Shown: positions 27,801 through 36,476, numbered from the stretch's first letter. The stretch: DNA of 64,000 nt from JAHDFB01 sp965658745 (GCA_965658745.1 CBFHTK010000001.1:62001-126000); one strand, 5' to 3'. Made by a program: numbers and translations. The notes: generated by a model from the letters alone, not told the origin.

Positions 27801-28112
27801 AGTGGCTTCCGCCAAAAGAGACTTCTGTGGGTATGAACTCTGTCTAATCTTGTCTGCACCTTGATGTTCTAGTTCTGGATGAACAACTAATGAACCTCCT
27901 CTGCTTTCAAAATTTCTCGGAGCCTTAAAGTTCTTCTTCCACTCTAGTTTTTTCTCTTGCGACATAGGCTTCATCGAAACTAGGTCTCTGAGTGGTTTGG
28001 TTTTGCCAATGTGAATAGCCTTAGTACTTTTTGTAATCGAAGTGGCTTTCGTTGTTTGTCCAAAAAGTGAAAATGACATGGCCGTCAGTAAGATGAGAAG
28101 AACAGTACGCAT
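24828..28112 (-). CDS. Large T9SS-secreted protein with SprB repeats
   Basis: A 1094-residue exported protein. A signal peptide (VLLILLTAMSFSLFGQ) precedes a 500-residue N-terminal region rich in Asp and Asn (DRWIITEFPSGNQLLVAVSED), a CARDB-like region at about 540-740, and two SprB-type repeats at about 845-1000, each with a GSGPFMFSIDGG or GSGSYEYSVDGG core followed by LDAGxYxxVVxD. The last 80 residues are a type A T9SS sorting domain (TATPNPSEGIYQLVL to NGIYLKRLVKL). SprB repeats occur in the Flavobacterium gliding adhesin, so a surface adhesion role is plausible. It is transcribed alone. Confidence 0.88.
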   Translation of the reverse strand: MRTVLLILLTAMSFSLFGQTTKATSITKSTKAIHIGKTKPLRDLVSMKPMSQEKKLEWKKNFKAPRNFESRGGSLVVHPELEHQGADKIRQSSYPQKSLLAEATVKVNVEGSTSGSPNDPTGDIGKDHYVHAINSTLIGIYDKEGNEIVSFPANNLWSSIGFTSAGDPIVLYDQEVDRWIITEFPSGNQLLVAVSEDSDPMGVYNAYNFQTPSFPDYPKYGIWKDAITVTTNEGGPSNLHAYAINKEQLYASKSEVSIQRIELPGNTNTEAGFYVATPVDWIGQNIPKDNKPIFLALNDSSWGDVAEDEISLFTLDIDWEAPANTSFEKTSIVTAPFDGNPCSVPGFGFSCMPQGGSPLGLDGIPEVIMNQAVYRNFLSHESLVFNFITDVTDGENLSGIRWVELRRTDSQWELYQEGTFAPDDGLDRYMGGLAIDGSGNIALAYNVSSEDEFVGVRYTGRKWDDELGLMTVEEGVLIEGTNSISSGARFGDYAQMGIDPVDDKTFWYTTEYGGGGGSNSTTRIVALEIERDDSDLSAGRILFGKVSGFTGEQSINVQINNLGLSDASNFQIGYILDDQDPVIEDFTDIFSASTELEYTFTQKAMIEEIGEHTLKTFVSWGADEVVYNDTLLTELRKIGAIDPALPGGSLESSVSCEDDVDGFVTIFNNGGDTLKSLSIEIFVNGDSYDIFEWEGLLAYCGSEVFDFTLVDLPPGQNVVEVVISNPNGLIDENLENNSTVFEFEVLVDGVTVFVTIFTDPYPEETTWTITDSNDNTVASGGPYLGDNTEYNLELCLKKDSCYTFTINDSYGDGIFSPGTYEITNSFGSVLASMITNDFGLSETNVFCVNEGCVLEVSVTTTVSTGDNGTIVITPTEGSGPFMFSIDGGMTFQDNGVFENLDAGVYEIVVQDSENCIFNGIAEVESCQLQVVVEFEAETDIAKGAINIIVDGGSGSYEYSVDGGATWQSSPLFNDLDAGLYDVVVRDEVGCIYEETVEIQFTINTSESMKGTILTATPNPSEGIYQLVLKGDVIGGQFLEYSVLNGQGKNIQSATLVKYDEEYIGTLNLFNYPAGVYYFQVKSENGIYLKRLVKL

Positions 28113-28266
28113 AGTAGGTGTATTTTTAAGTTAACTAGTTGATATCAAAGTACCACTTTATAGATTACAAATTCAACCTTTTAGCCGCAAGATCGTTTTT
28201 CCATTGTAATTTCGCTTTATAAATATGCGTAATTGCTTATAGACGACTTGAAGATAAACTAATCTA

Positions 28267-28986
28267 ATGAGTAAAATAGACATTCTTGCATTTGGAGCAC
28301 ATCCAGATGATATCGAATTATCATGCGTGGGCACACTTATGAATTCAATTTCTAATGGTAAGAAAGTGGGCCTAGTGGATTTAACACAAGGAGAACTAGG
28401 TACAAGAGGGAGTGGGGAACTAAGGCTAGTTGAAGCAGAAAACTCGAGAAAGCTTATGGGAGCAGAGTATCGGCACAATCTTGGAATGCGAGATGGGTTC
28501 TTCGAAGTAGATGAAGAACATTTGATGCAGATTATTCGAGAAATAAGATTTGGAAGGCCGGAGATCGTGTTAGCAAATTCTGTTGATGATCGTCACCCTG
28601 ATCATGGAAGAGCTGCCCAGCTTGTCCATAGAGCGTGTTTCTTAGCAGGTCTTCAAAGAATTGAAAGTACATACAATGGTGAAAAGCAAACTAAATGGAG
28701 ACCTTCAGCTGTCTATCACTATATCCAAGACATGAATCTTGAACCGGATCTTGTAGTCGACATTAGCAATACGTTTGAAAAAAAGATCGAATGTATAAAG
28801 TGCTTTTCTTCTCAATTTTTTGACCCTACATCTGAGGAACCTGAAACTCCGCTAAGCGGACATGATTTCTTTGGCTTTATTGCGGGTAAAGCAAAAACAT
28901 ATGGGCGGCACATTGGAGCAGAATATGCTGAAATGTTCACCGCCCATCGTTATATTGGTGTTGATGATATAAGCAAATTACAATAA
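28267..28986 (+). CDS. bshB1: Bacillithiol biosynthesis deacetylase BshB1
   Basis: A 239-residue LmbE-type zinc deacetylase. Zinc ligands are His12 and Asp15 in FGAHPDDIE and His113 in DRHPDHGRA. The stretch DLTQGELGTRGS and the C-terminal FGFIAGKAKTYGRHIGAEYAE are hallmarks of the BshB1 subfamily. It removes acetyl from N-acetylglucosaminyl malate in the three-step route to bacillithiol, a thiol found in Firmicutes and many Bacteroidota. BshA and BshC are not in the window. Cytosolic and of normal length. Confidence 0.95.
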   Translation: MSKIDILAFGAHPDDIELSCVGTLMNSISNGKKVGLVDLTQGELGTRGSGELRLVEAENSRKLMGAEYRHNLGMRDGFFEVDEEHLMQIIREIRFGRPEIVLANSVDDRHPDHGRAAQLVHRACFLAGLQRIESTYNGEKQTKWRPSAVYHYIQDMNLEPDLVVDISNTFEKKIECIKCFSSQFFDPTSEEPETPLSGHDFFGFIAGKAKTYGRHIGAEYAEMFTAHRYIGVDDISKLQ

Positions 28987-28999
28987 GATATTGTCTATT

Positions 29000-29518
29000 T
29001 TATCTAGTAGCAGTAAATGTACATGTAACAGGAATTGGGAAAGGCACGACAGTTGCTGATATAGTACCTGTAATAGAATTTCCATCTTCCGAAATCTCCG
29101 CTGTACCACTCATAAGCACTTCAGTAGTTATCTCCGGTGCGTCTGGATTCAGTGCGATTTGATAACTTGCTTCCTGTACCGTAATGAGGTTTCCTTCGGC
29201 CGTTCCATCCAAAATTGGTAAGGGGTTATCAGTATCTTTGAATTCTATCTGAACATCATTATTTCCACTTAAGCCCTCTGAAATTACCATTGTAAATTCT
29301 GCCATCGGAGGTAGGGGAGTACCACATAAGAGAGTCCCGGAAAATTCTCCGATAAACTTGTCTCTTGCGAAAATACAATTACCGTCGTTTTCTTCTGCCT
29401 CTGGGTTATAATTCTCTGCTTCTTCGTTAGTACAACCTTGTATAGGTTCTTCACCACATGTATAAAAAGAAACCGCAGCGAACAAAAGCAAGAGAAGTAA
29501 TCCTATATTTTTTTTCAT
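29000..29518 (-). CDS. Small lipoprotein with Cys/Asn-rich GCTN motif
   Basis: A 172-residue predicted lipoprotein: a hydrophobic signal (LLLLLLFAAVSFYTC) ends in a lipobox Cys21. Just after it comes GCTNEEAENYNPEAEENDGNC, a form of the GCTDxxAxNYNPxAxxDDGSC motif that is common in Bacteroidota surface proteins (its role is not known to me). The rest is a beta-rich domain of about 120 residues (GEFSGTLLCGTPLPP to VTCTFTATR) with alternating hydrophobic residues, like a lipocalin or DUF-type sandwich. It converges on bshB1. Function unknown. Confidence 0.75.
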   Translation of the reverse strand: MKKNIGLLLLLLFAAVSFYTCGEEPIQGCTNEEAENYNPEAEENDGNCIFARDKFIGEFSGTLLCGTPLPPMAEFTMVISEGLSGNNDVQIEFKDTDNPLPILDGTAEGNLITVQEASYQIALNPDAPEITTEVLMSGTAEISEDGNSITGTISATVVPFPIPVTCTFTATR

Positions 29519-29562
29519 TTGTCTATAAATTGAGTGATTGAAATTATGATGTTATATAAAAA

Positions 29563-29874
29563 CTAATAAGTCCTTGTCTTTTTTTCTAACCGATCAACGT
29601 ACTCCTGTGATCCAAGTCTAAATTTTATGGGTATACCAGTTTGGTCTTGAATATCAAGTTCCCATTTACAAAAAATAGGCATATTGTCTCTACTAATTTT
29701 CGTACCCAATACGTCTCCTTGAAATAGGCTGGGTGATTGAGATAAAATATCATACTTAATAGAATCAGACATCGGTTGATAAGTATACTGCGCTTCAAGC
29801 TGAATAGCGATAAAAATCAAGCACATGATTAATCCTAATTTATGCTTGGTTTTTTTGTTTTCTGCTTCCTGCAT
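29563..29874 (-). CDS. Small exported protein of unknown function
   Basis: About 103 residues from the ATG at 29874, which gives a basic n-region and signal peptide (KKTKHKLGLIMCLIFIAIQLEAQ split as KKTKHK then LGLIMCLIFIAIQLEAQ). That start overlaps the end of the upstream methyltransferase gene by 35 bases; a start at 29826 would avoid overlap but lose the basic n-region. The mature part is about 75 residues with DILSQSPSLFQGDVLG and CKWELDIQDQTGIPIKFRLG and resembles small exported proteins that I cannot name. Function unknown. Confidence 0.55.
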   Translation of the reverse strand: MQEAENKKTKHKLGLIMCLIFIAIQLEAQYTYQPMSDSIKYDILSQSPSLFQGDVLGTKISRDNMPIFCKWELDIQDQTGIPIKFRLGSQEYVDRLEKKTRTY

Positions 29875-31015
29875 AAACTTCAAATTTATAAAACTTTGAT
29901 TCAATCGGTCCATTGAACAAACTTATTTTTTTACTCGCTCTTAAGCCTAAATGCTTCAAAGCCTGAAGGTTTCCACTGATTATCCAAGCTTCGGAATCCA
30001 CAAATGATTGTTTTAATGTATCTCCAATTTTCTTATAGCTATCAATGATGTAGTCATCTACCAATCTCTTATCATAAGGTGGATTGAATACTAAATGATA
30101 GTTCTTCAATGGCCCTTGCGTTTCATAGAAATCAGCCTGTTGAATATCAGCATACTGCAATAATCCTGCTTCGGCTAAATTAAATTTCGAAGCTTCCACT
30201 GAACGTTCATCTATATCTGTACCAAAGACTTTAAAGTCCTTCAATACTTTCTGTTTCTTCATGGCCTCATCAACGACTTCTTCCCACAATTCTGGTTCAT
30301 AGGTTTTCCAAGTCTGAAAAGAGAATGATCTAGTTATTGCCTGTGGTGGCATATTCATTTTTTGAAGAATTGCTTCTGCTAGAATTGTACCGCTACCGCA
30401 CATAGGATCAAGAAAAGTCTTTTCTCCATCCCATCCAGATAGTTTCACCAACCCCGCGGCTAAGACTTCATTGATTGGAGCTTCTACAGAGCTTGTTCTA
30501 TAACCTCGTTTGTGTAGTGAATCTCCAGAAGTATCTAAAGAAATAGTCAGGCTATTTTTATAGATGTGAATATTTACAGATAGATCTGGACGATAAAGAT
30601 CTACATTAGGCCTTACGCCATTTCTCGCTTTAAACTGATCTACAATCGCGTCCTTCGTCTTTAGCTCAACATAGTGCGAATTAGAAAAATAGTCACTATT
30701 GACAGAAGCTCTAACTGCAATTGTTTGTTCTTCGTGAATAAAATCATTCCAATTGATCCTCTTCACAGAGTTGTAAAGATGGTCTTCGTTATGTATACGA
30801 TCAAAGCGAAGTGGTATCAATACCCTTAATGCAAAATAAGAACAAAGGTTGATGCGATATACTGTCTTCAAGTCCGCTTCTGCCTTAACTGCGCGCTTAA
30901 GAATTTCAATATCTGTTGCACCCAACTTTATTAGCTCTTCAGCAAGAACTTCTTCTAAGCCCATTACCGTCTTTACTACAATTTCTCGCTTTTGATTTTT
31001 ATGTTTGAATAACAC
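29840..31015 (-). CDS. THUMP-domain RNA guanine-N2 methyltransferase (RlmL N-half-like)
   Basis: A 391-residue class I methyltransferase with an N-terminal THUMP domain (about 45-165) and a C-terminal catalytic domain. Motif I is DPMCGSGT (203-210) and motif IV is NPPY (311-314), typical of N2-guanine methylation of RNA. The protein equals the N-terminal half of E. coli RlmL (G2445 of 23S rRNA); in most Bacteroidota this half stands alone. Target assignment is by family. The start overlaps the end of the carboxylase gene by 17 bases, suggesting coupling. Confidence 0.9.
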   Translation of the reverse strand: MLFKHKNQKREIVVKTVMGLEEVLAEELIKLGATDIEILKRAVKAEADLKTVYRINLCSYFALRVLIPLRFDRIHNEDHLYNSVKRINWNDFIHEEQTIAVRASVNSDYFSNSHYVELKTKDAIVDQFKARNGVRPNVDLYRPDLSVNIHIYKNSLTISLDTSGDSLHKRGYRTSSVEAPINEVLAAGLVKLSGWDGEKTFLDPMCGSGTILAEAILQKMNMPPQAITRSFSFQTWKTYEPELWEEVVDEAMKKQKVLKDFKVFGTDIDERSVEASKFNLAEAGLLQYADIQQADFYETQGPLKNYHLVFNPPYDKRLVDDYIIDSYKKIGDTLKQSFVDSEAWIISGNLQALKHLGLRASKKISLFNGPIESKFYKFEVYAGSRKQKNQA

Positions 31016-32630
31016 CTACATTGAATTTTTTGACCGGTGCATGATTAGCTGCTTCGATACCTTGTGAAATAATTTTACGCGTATGCCGTGGATCTATGAT
31101 CGCATCAACCCATAATCTTGATGCTGCATAGTATGGAGTTGTTTGATTCTCGTAACGTTCTTCTATTTTCTTGATCAACTCTGCCTGATCCTTTTCTGAC
31201 ACTTCCTCTCCTTTAGATTTCAGAGATGAAACTTGAATTTGTGCAAGAACTTTTGCGGCTTGTGCCCCACCCATCACAGCAACCTTTGCTGTTGGCCAAG
31301 CAACAATTAGTCTTGGATCGTAGGCTTTACCACACATAGCGTAGTTACCTGCCCCATATGAATTGCCAGCTATTATCGTAAACTTAGGCACTGTACTATT
31401 GCTTACAGCACTAACCATCTTAGCTCCATCTTTGATGATTCCACCATGTTCACTCTTAGTGCCTACCATAAATCCGGTTACATCATGTATAAATACAAGA
31501 GGAATCTTTTTCTGATTGCAATTCATTATAAATCTTGAAGCCTTATCCGCTGAATCCGAATAAATCACACCACCGAATTGCATCTCTCCTTTTGCAGATT
31601 TTACAACTTCTCGACTATTTGCGACGATTCCCACTGCCCAGCCATCTATTCTAGCATAAGCAGTCAAGATCGTTTTTCCGTAGTCTTTTTTATAGTATGT
31701 AAGCGAGTCAGCGTCTACAATGCAATCCAAAACATCTTCTACTCTATAAGGCTTGGTGCGTAACTCTGGCATAATCCCCGTAATATCGTCTGGAGACCTT
31801 GAAGGCGACTTTGCTTTAATACGACTAAATCCAGCTAATTCGGGTGCACCTATTTTATCAACTAGATCCTTTATGGTATCAAGACATGCTTTATCATCAG
31901 GCATCTTGTAATCAGTTACACCCGAAATATCAGATTGCGTAACTGCTCCACCTAGCGTCTCCTTATCAACAGATTCTCCGATTGCAGCTTTCACCAAATA
32001 TGGTCCTGCAAGAAAAATACTGCCAGTTCCTTCAACAATCAAGGCTTCATCACTCATTATCGGTAGATAAGCTCCTCCAGCGACACAACTACCCATAATA
32101 GCGGATATTTGAATGATACCCATTGAAGACATAACTGCATTGTTTCGGAACATTCTTCCGAAATGCTCCTTATCTGGAAAAATCTCATCCTGCATAGGAA
32201 GATAAACTCCGGCGCTATCTACTAGATATATGATCGGTAATCTATTCTCAATGGCAATTTCTTGAGCTCTCAGATTCTTTTTACTAGTGATTGGAAACCA
32301 AGCCCCAGCTTTTACAGTAGCGTCGTTAGCAACAATAACACATGACCTGCCTTGAACTTTTGCCAAAACAACTATCACACCACCAGCAGGACAACCTCCA
32401 TGCTCTTCATACATTCCTTCTCCTGCAAAGGCCCCTACTTCAAACATCTCATCTTCATCATCAACTAGATATGAGATGCGTTCTCGAGCTGTTAGCTTAC
32501 CTTTTGCGTGCTGTTTAGCAATCTTTTTATCGCCACCACCTTTATGAATTCTATCTAATTTGAAATTAAGCTGTGAAATTAACAATTTCATAGCGTCTTC
32601 ATTTTTATTGAATTGTAGATCTTGTTTCAT
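30999..32630 (-). CDS. Acyl-CoA carboxylase beta subunit (methylcrotonyl-CoA type)
   Basis: A 543-residue biotin-dependent carboxyltransferase. The N domain has DSAGVYLPMQDEIFPDKEHFGR and GSCVAGGAYLPIMSDEALI, followed by GSIFLAGPYLVKAAIGE; the C domain has IHDVTGFMVGT and GAGNYAMCGKAYDPR. These motifs fit methylcrotonyl-CoA carboxylase beta (leucine degradation) better than propionyl-CoA carboxylase or AccD, though substrate is not fixed by sequence alone. The biotin-carrying alpha subunit is not adjacent. Length is normal. The RNA methyltransferase gene follows with a 17-base overlap. Confidence 0.88.
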   Translation of the reverse strand: MKQDLQFNKNEDAMKLLISQLNFKLDRIHKGGGDKKIAKQHAKGKLTARERISYLVDDEDEMFEVGAFAGEGMYEEHGGCPAGGVIVVLAKVQGRSCVIVANDATVKAGAWFPITSKKNLRAQEIAIENRLPIIYLVDSAGVYLPMQDEIFPDKEHFGRMFRNNAVMSSMGIIQISAIMGSCVAGGAYLPIMSDEALIVEGTGSIFLAGPYLVKAAIGESVDKETLGGAVTQSDISGVTDYKMPDDKACLDTIKDLVDKIGAPELAGFSRIKAKSPSRSPDDITGIMPELRTKPYRVEDVLDCIVDADSLTYYKKDYGKTILTAYARIDGWAVGIVANSREVVKSAKGEMQFGGVIYSDSADKASRFIMNCNQKKIPLVFIHDVTGFMVGTKSEHGGIIKDGAKMVSAVSNSTVPKFTIIAGNSYGAGNYAMCGKAYDPRLIVAWPTAKVAVMGGAQAAKVLAQIQVSSLKSKGEEVSEKDQAELIKKIEERYENQTTPYYAASRLWVDAIIDPRHTRKIISQGIEAANHAPVKKFNVGVIQT

Positions 32631-32735
32631 TTATAAGACTTAAGCCTCGTAAAGGTAAAGAAAGGTAATATATATTCAACAAATTGAAGCCGTAAACCTA
32701 TCTATTCCGATCTTCCGATCTCTAATTAATACTAC

Positions 32736-32775
32736 GTAGAATACTACTCATTAGAAGAAACACCTACTATTCTAC
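32736..32775. repeat. Inverted repeat between HtrA and carboxylase genes
   Basis: GTAGAATACTA (32736-32746) and TACTATTCTAC (32765-32775) form an 11-base inverted repeat with one mismatch, separated by 18 bases. There is no T-tract on either strand, so it is not a clear terminator. It may mark an RNA hairpin at the HtrA 3' end. Confidence 0.4.
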
Positions 32776-32793
32776 TTCAGAAGCTTATAATTA

Positions 32794-34206
32794 CTAATTA
32801 TCCTTAAAAAACACGTAGGGAAAATAATCAGGATGATGCTCATAATATCCTTCTAAGATTACTTGACCCTTTGCATTTTCCAATTCTTCCAATAAGAAAT
32901 TTACGTTTTTAACTGACTTCTTGTTGATTTTTGTAATTATATAGCCTGGATCCATATTTGTTCTCCCAATAGTCGAATTTCTATAAACTGAAACGACATA
33001 AACTCCAGGCTCTTTTACTCGCTTTTTCTCATCTTGACTCAAATCCCTTAGCTCAAAACCTAAGTTTGTGAATGCTTGATCTTTTCTTACAGCAACAAAT
33101 TCAGTCGTATTAAGTTGGTTACGAAGAATTGCTGATGTACTGAATTTCTCTCCATCTCTGATATATTCGATATCAATTTCATCTCCTGGCCTAAATCTAC
33201 CAACCATTTCCATGAAGAGAGGGGTAGAATTAAATGTACTACCGTTGACTGATGTGATCACGTCTCCGCTTTCAAGGCCAGCATCATCAGCTGCACCTCC
33301 TTGATTGACAGATACGATGTAGACACCTTGCACATTTTTCAACTCCAATTCTCTAGCTTTCTTATCGTTAATGTCAACCATCGATATTCCCAACCAACCT
33401 CGTTGCACTGCGCCATAATTCCTAAGGTCAAAAAGGATTTTTTCTACGAGATTTGAAGGGATGGCAAAAGAGTAACCTTCATATTTACCTGCACTTGCCA
33501 TAATCGCAGAATTAATACCTACCAATTCACCTTTTGTGTTGATCAAAGCACCTCCACTGTTTCCGGGATTGACAGCTGCATCAGTTTGTATAAAACTTTC
33601 AATACCAGAATTACCCAACATGCTAATGTTCCTTGCTTTTGCACTGACGATTCCTGCAGTCACAGTAAATTGTAGACCGAATGGATTTCCGACAGCTAGC
33701 ACCCACTCACCAACTTGAAGTGAATCTGAATTACTAAAAACTGCATAATCTAAACCTTCTGCCTCAATCTTTAACAATGCTAAATCATTTGTAGGATCAG
33801 CTCCTATTAATTTTGCACTGTATTCTCGATTGTTATCAAGTAAAACTTCAATTTCATCAGCATTCTCAATCACATGATTATTCGTTACAATATAACCGTC
33901 TTCAGAGATTATTACTCCCGACCCAGAAGAAGCTCCAAGCAGTCTTTTTGCCTTACTTTTTGGAATCGCACGTATGTAAACAGAAGATTTTTTACCTGAT
34001 TTGCTCGCTTCTACAAAGTCAGGTGGCCTATTTATCTCAGTATTACTATCTATTCTATCAGTAACTGTTTTGACAACAGGCGATTGTATTACTTGAGGAG
34101 CCTGATTGATATAATATACATCTGGACTTTCGAAATACTTGAAAAGGCCAATGCAAATGATTGAAGTAATTATTGAACTTATTATAATTATACTAAACTT
34201 CTGCAT
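32794..34206 (-). CDS. HtrA/DegP-family periplasmic serine protease with two PDZ domains
   Basis: A 470-residue protein with an N-terminal membrane anchor or uncleaved signal (SIIIISSIITSIICIGLF). The trypsin-like domain carries His111 (TNNHVIE), Asp141 (TNDLALL) and Ser217 (NPGNSGGAL). Two PDZ domains follow at about 255-345 (GWLGISMVDINDKKA) and 365-455. The role is degradation and refolding of damaged envelope proteins. The family in Bacteroidota is usually called Do-like. All catalytic residues are present, and a -7 box lies 40 bases upstream. Confidence 0.92.
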   Translation of the reverse strand: MQKFSIIIISSIITSIICIGLFKYFESPDVYYINQAPQVIQSPVVKTVTDRIDSNTEINRPPDFVEASKSGKKSSVYIRAIPKSKAKRLLGASSGSGVIISEDGYIVTNNHVIENADEIEVLLDNNREYSAKLIGADPTNDLALLKIEAEGLDYAVFSNSDSLQVGEWVLAVGNPFGLQFTVTAGIVSAKARNISMLGNSGIESFIQTDAAVNPGNSGGALINTKGELVGINSAIMASAGKYEGYSFAIPSNLVEKILFDLRNYGAVQRGWLGISMVDINDKKARELELKNVQGVYIVSVNQGGAADDAGLESGDVITSVNGSTFNSTPLFMEMVGRFRPGDEIDIEYIRDGEKFSTSAILRNQLNTTEFVAVRKDQAFTNLGFELRDLSQDEKKRVKEPGVYVVSVYRNSTIGRTNMDPGYIITKINKKSVKNVNFLLEELENAKGQVILEGYYEHHPDYFPYVFFKDN

Positions 34207-34245
34207 ATGTATAATTTATATGTTATGATTAAATGTAATATATTG

Positions 34246-34253
34246 CAAATATA
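34246..34253 (-). promoter_or_regulatory. Bacteroidota -7 box for the htrA-like gene
   Basis: The minus strand reads TATATTTG (TAnnTTTG), which would start transcription near 34239 and leave a leader of about 33 bases. No clear -33 element. Confidence 0.5.
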
Positions 34254-34695
34254 GTGATATTTAGTGAAGCTTTAGCCTGACATCATGGTCACTTAGGGTC
34301 AACAAAAAACTAAAACACAAAAGAATCAATCTCATTTTGTTTTTCGTCGTTCTGATAATATAGCTCGTAAACCAAATCACCTACACATTGAATTAACACA
34401 TATTAGCTGTTTTCTGTTGTAAACACACCTAGAGTTTATATAAATACTAACTCTGTAAGATGATCTATAGCAGGAGCTAGACATCAAAAATATGAAATAC
34501 ATTTTTGCTGTCAAATCTAATCAAGCTACGCTACTTATGCTGTTTTTAAAAACTATGTCGAACTCATCGGAAGTTCAATCTTAAAAGCTAAAAGAACTTA
34601 TTATTGATAAATTCTATTACCTTAGTTGAAGAAGTCATCTCTATGTCAAGATTTATACCACACAAAACCTACTAACTAATTGCATCCGCATAAAT
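34254..34695. other. Gene-poor stretch with a possible transposase scrap
   Basis: About 440 bases between htrA and dapF without an intact gene. On the plus strand at about 34461-34579 one frame reads DDL-stop-QELDIKNMKYIFAVKSNQATL, which recalls the core of DDE transposases (ELxxxxxKYIFAVKSNR), then breaks up at stops. No inverted repeats or target duplication were recognised. The call of a transposase remnant is weak; otherwise I see nothing here. Confidence 0.3.
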
Positions 34696-35508
34696 ATGAA
34701 TACTGATAAAATTCCATTTGTAAAATACCATGGTACTGGAAATGATTTTGTTATTATCGATCATACGGAAAAACAGTATCTCGATCCTAACAACTACGAT
34801 CAAATAGCTGCTATTTGCCACAGAAGATTTGGAATAGGTGCAGATGGGCTAATGATCATTGAGAAACCATCGAATGAGCTACACAACTTTGAAATGCTAT
34901 ATTTTAATTCTGATGGAAAGCCCTCAACTATGTGTGGAAATGGTGGAAGATGCATTACCGAAGCATTTCTGAAAAGAAGTGAGCATAAAGAGCAATCAAA
35001 TCTTACATTCAGTTTCCAAAATCAGACGTATCAATCTACTTTCAATAAAGAGAACGGCTGGATCAAATTACAAATGCAAAATGTAAGTTTCATTGAGATT
35101 ACCAGCGCTGGCTATATTCTGGATACTGGAAGTCCACATCTTGTTCAGTTCAACGATGAGGTGAATTCCATAGATGTCAAAAAGCAGGGTAGTGTACTCA
35201 GATACAGTGAACGATTTCAGGAGGAGGGCATTAACGTGAATTTCTGTGCTTGGAATAAGAATGAGCTAAGTGTGAGAACCTACGAACGGGGAGTGGAAAA
35301 CGAAACCTATTCTTGTGGTACTGGAGTCGTTGCATCGAGCATCTCTTATGCACTCAAAGCTCAGCTTCCCGATGGAAACATTACGATACCAATCTCTACT
35401 AGAGGTGGGAGGCTATCAGTTAGTTTCCAAAAAAATGGCTCGCGTTTTACTGATATTGCTCTGTCAGGACCGACTGTCAAAATCTGCGAAGGGTATTACT
35501 ATGTGTGA
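34696..35508 (+). CDS. dapF: Diaminopimelate epimerase DapF
   Basis: A 270-residue two-domain racemase. The two catalytic cysteines are Cys80 in MCGNGGRC and Cys207 in YSCGTGVVAS; the N-terminal YHGTGNDFVIID is the normal start. It converts LL- to meso-diaminopimelate in the cytosol for lysine and peptidoglycan synthesis. Length and motifs are standard. It converges with the TPR-like gene, 15 bases away. No other lysine-pathway gene is near. Confidence 0.97.
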   Translation: MNTDKIPFVKYHGTGNDFVIIDHTEKQYLDPNNYDQIAAICHRRFGIGADGLMIIEKPSNELHNFEMLYFNSDGKPSTMCGNGGRCITEAFLKRSEHKEQSNLTFSFQNQTYQSTFNKENGWIKLQMQNVSFIEITSAGYILDTGSPHLVQFNDEVNSIDVKKQGSVLRYSERFQEEGINVNFCAWNKNELSVRTYERGVENETYSCGTGVVASSISYALKAQLPDGNITIPISTRGGRLSVSFQKNGSRFTDIALSGPTVKICEGYYYV

Positions 35509-35523
35509 TTTTATTTCAAAACA

Positions 35524-35841
35524 CTAAAGCTCCATCTCCCAATTCATAAAGGCATTCTGCAATTCAGCTTTTGAATGTTGATCTCCTTGATCGGTAGCTA
35601 CTTTTATACCTTCTTCATATACAGTCTTAATCTCATCAGCGGGTGCACCTATCTCAATCATTGCAGCAGCAAGATGATAGTACATTCCAACATAATCAGA
35701 CTTGTTAGAATGAATCCATCTGTATGAATTAACAGCACTCGCCCAATCTTCTTCCTTTTCATGTTCTTTCGCCATTGCAAAATGCAAAAAAGGGTCATCG
35801 GGAGATTCTTTTAACATATTAGAAATCATTTTCTTCCTCAT
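35524..35841 (-). CDS. Small TPR-like protein
   Basis: 105 residues from ATG 35841 (or 101 from ATG 35829). The sequence DDPFLHFAMAKEHEKEEDWASAVNSYRWIHSNKSDYVGMYYHLAAAMIEIG fits two tetratricopeptide-like helix pairs (broken here for length: FLHFAMAKEHEKEEDWASAV and YVGMYYHLAAAMIEIG). No signal peptide, so it is likely a cytosolic scaffold. Similar short TPR proteins are widespread in Bacteroidota; function unknown. Confidence 0.75.
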   Translation of the reverse strand: MRKKMISNMLKESPDDPFLHFAMAKEHEKEEDWASAVNSYRWIHSNKSDYVGMYYHLAAAMIEIGAPADEIKTVYEEGIKVATDQGDQHSKAELQNAFMNWEMEL

Positions 35842-36011
35842 ACTGCAAAACTGTAGATAATTCTCGATTATAAATGTATATTTTAAGGGCTATCTCGCAA
35901 TAATAAAGCTAAGTATTTGTTAATTTTCATAGTAGATAGACAGCAAATTAACAAAATCTAGTGTTTATAGAATATCATTAAAAGACACCAGCTAAAAACT
36001 ACACTAGACTT

Positions 36012-36473
36012 ATGAAAACTATGCGAATGAAATTCAACTATTTATTAAGCCTCTCGATAGTATTTTCCTTAGTTGGGATGATGAGCTGCACTGATGAAGA
36101 ACCAACTATTGATGAGCAAATATCTGGCACTTGGAAACTAACGCAAGTCACTGGAGGTACTGCTGGTCTTGATTGCCTACTTTCTGATGCAGATGTCAGC
36201 TGGACTTTTCAATCACCAACAATTTCAATTGAAGCAGATAATTTTAGCATATCGCTATGTCCTCTGATTGATAATCAAGATCACACTTATTCTATCATAT
36301 TTCTTGAAGAAACACCGTTTTTGATCAGGGATAATGAGGACTTTGGGCAAATCACCATTACTGAATCTACCGTGGACGAACAAACGATCGAAAACCTTTC
36401 AATAGATGGCGGAATTCTACCTTCAGGACAAGTAGAAGATGGATTCATTTACAGCTTTACCCGAGATAAGTAA
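36012..36473 (+). CDS. Lipocalin-like small lipoprotein
   Basis: A 153-residue predicted lipoprotein with a lipobox (SLVGMMSC, Cys26) followed by TDEEPTIDEQISGTWKLTQV. The GTWKLTQV start and the beta-rich remainder are typical of lipocalin-like DUF proteins of Bacteroidota that begin the barrel with a GxW motif. It is predicted to be anchored to the outer membrane. A single gene converging with the hydrolase gene at a 3-base gap. Function unknown. Confidence 0.7.
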   Translation: MKTMRMKFNYLLSLSIVFSLVGMMSCTDEEPTIDEQISGTWKLTQVTGGTAGLDCLLSDADVSWTFQSPTISIEADNFSISLCPLIDNQDHTYSIIFLEETPFLIRDNEDFGQITITESTVDEQTIENLSIDGGILPSGQVEDGFIYSFTRDK

Positions 36474-36476
36474 TTC

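Noticed and set aside
32705..32721. TTCCGATC-TTCCGATC-T, containing the 10-base end of an Illumina adapter (CTTCCGATCT)
   Set aside because: It is an 8-base tandem repeat in an otherwise normal intergenic region, and only 10 bases match. Flanking sequence shows no more adapter, so contamination is unlikely but worth a look.
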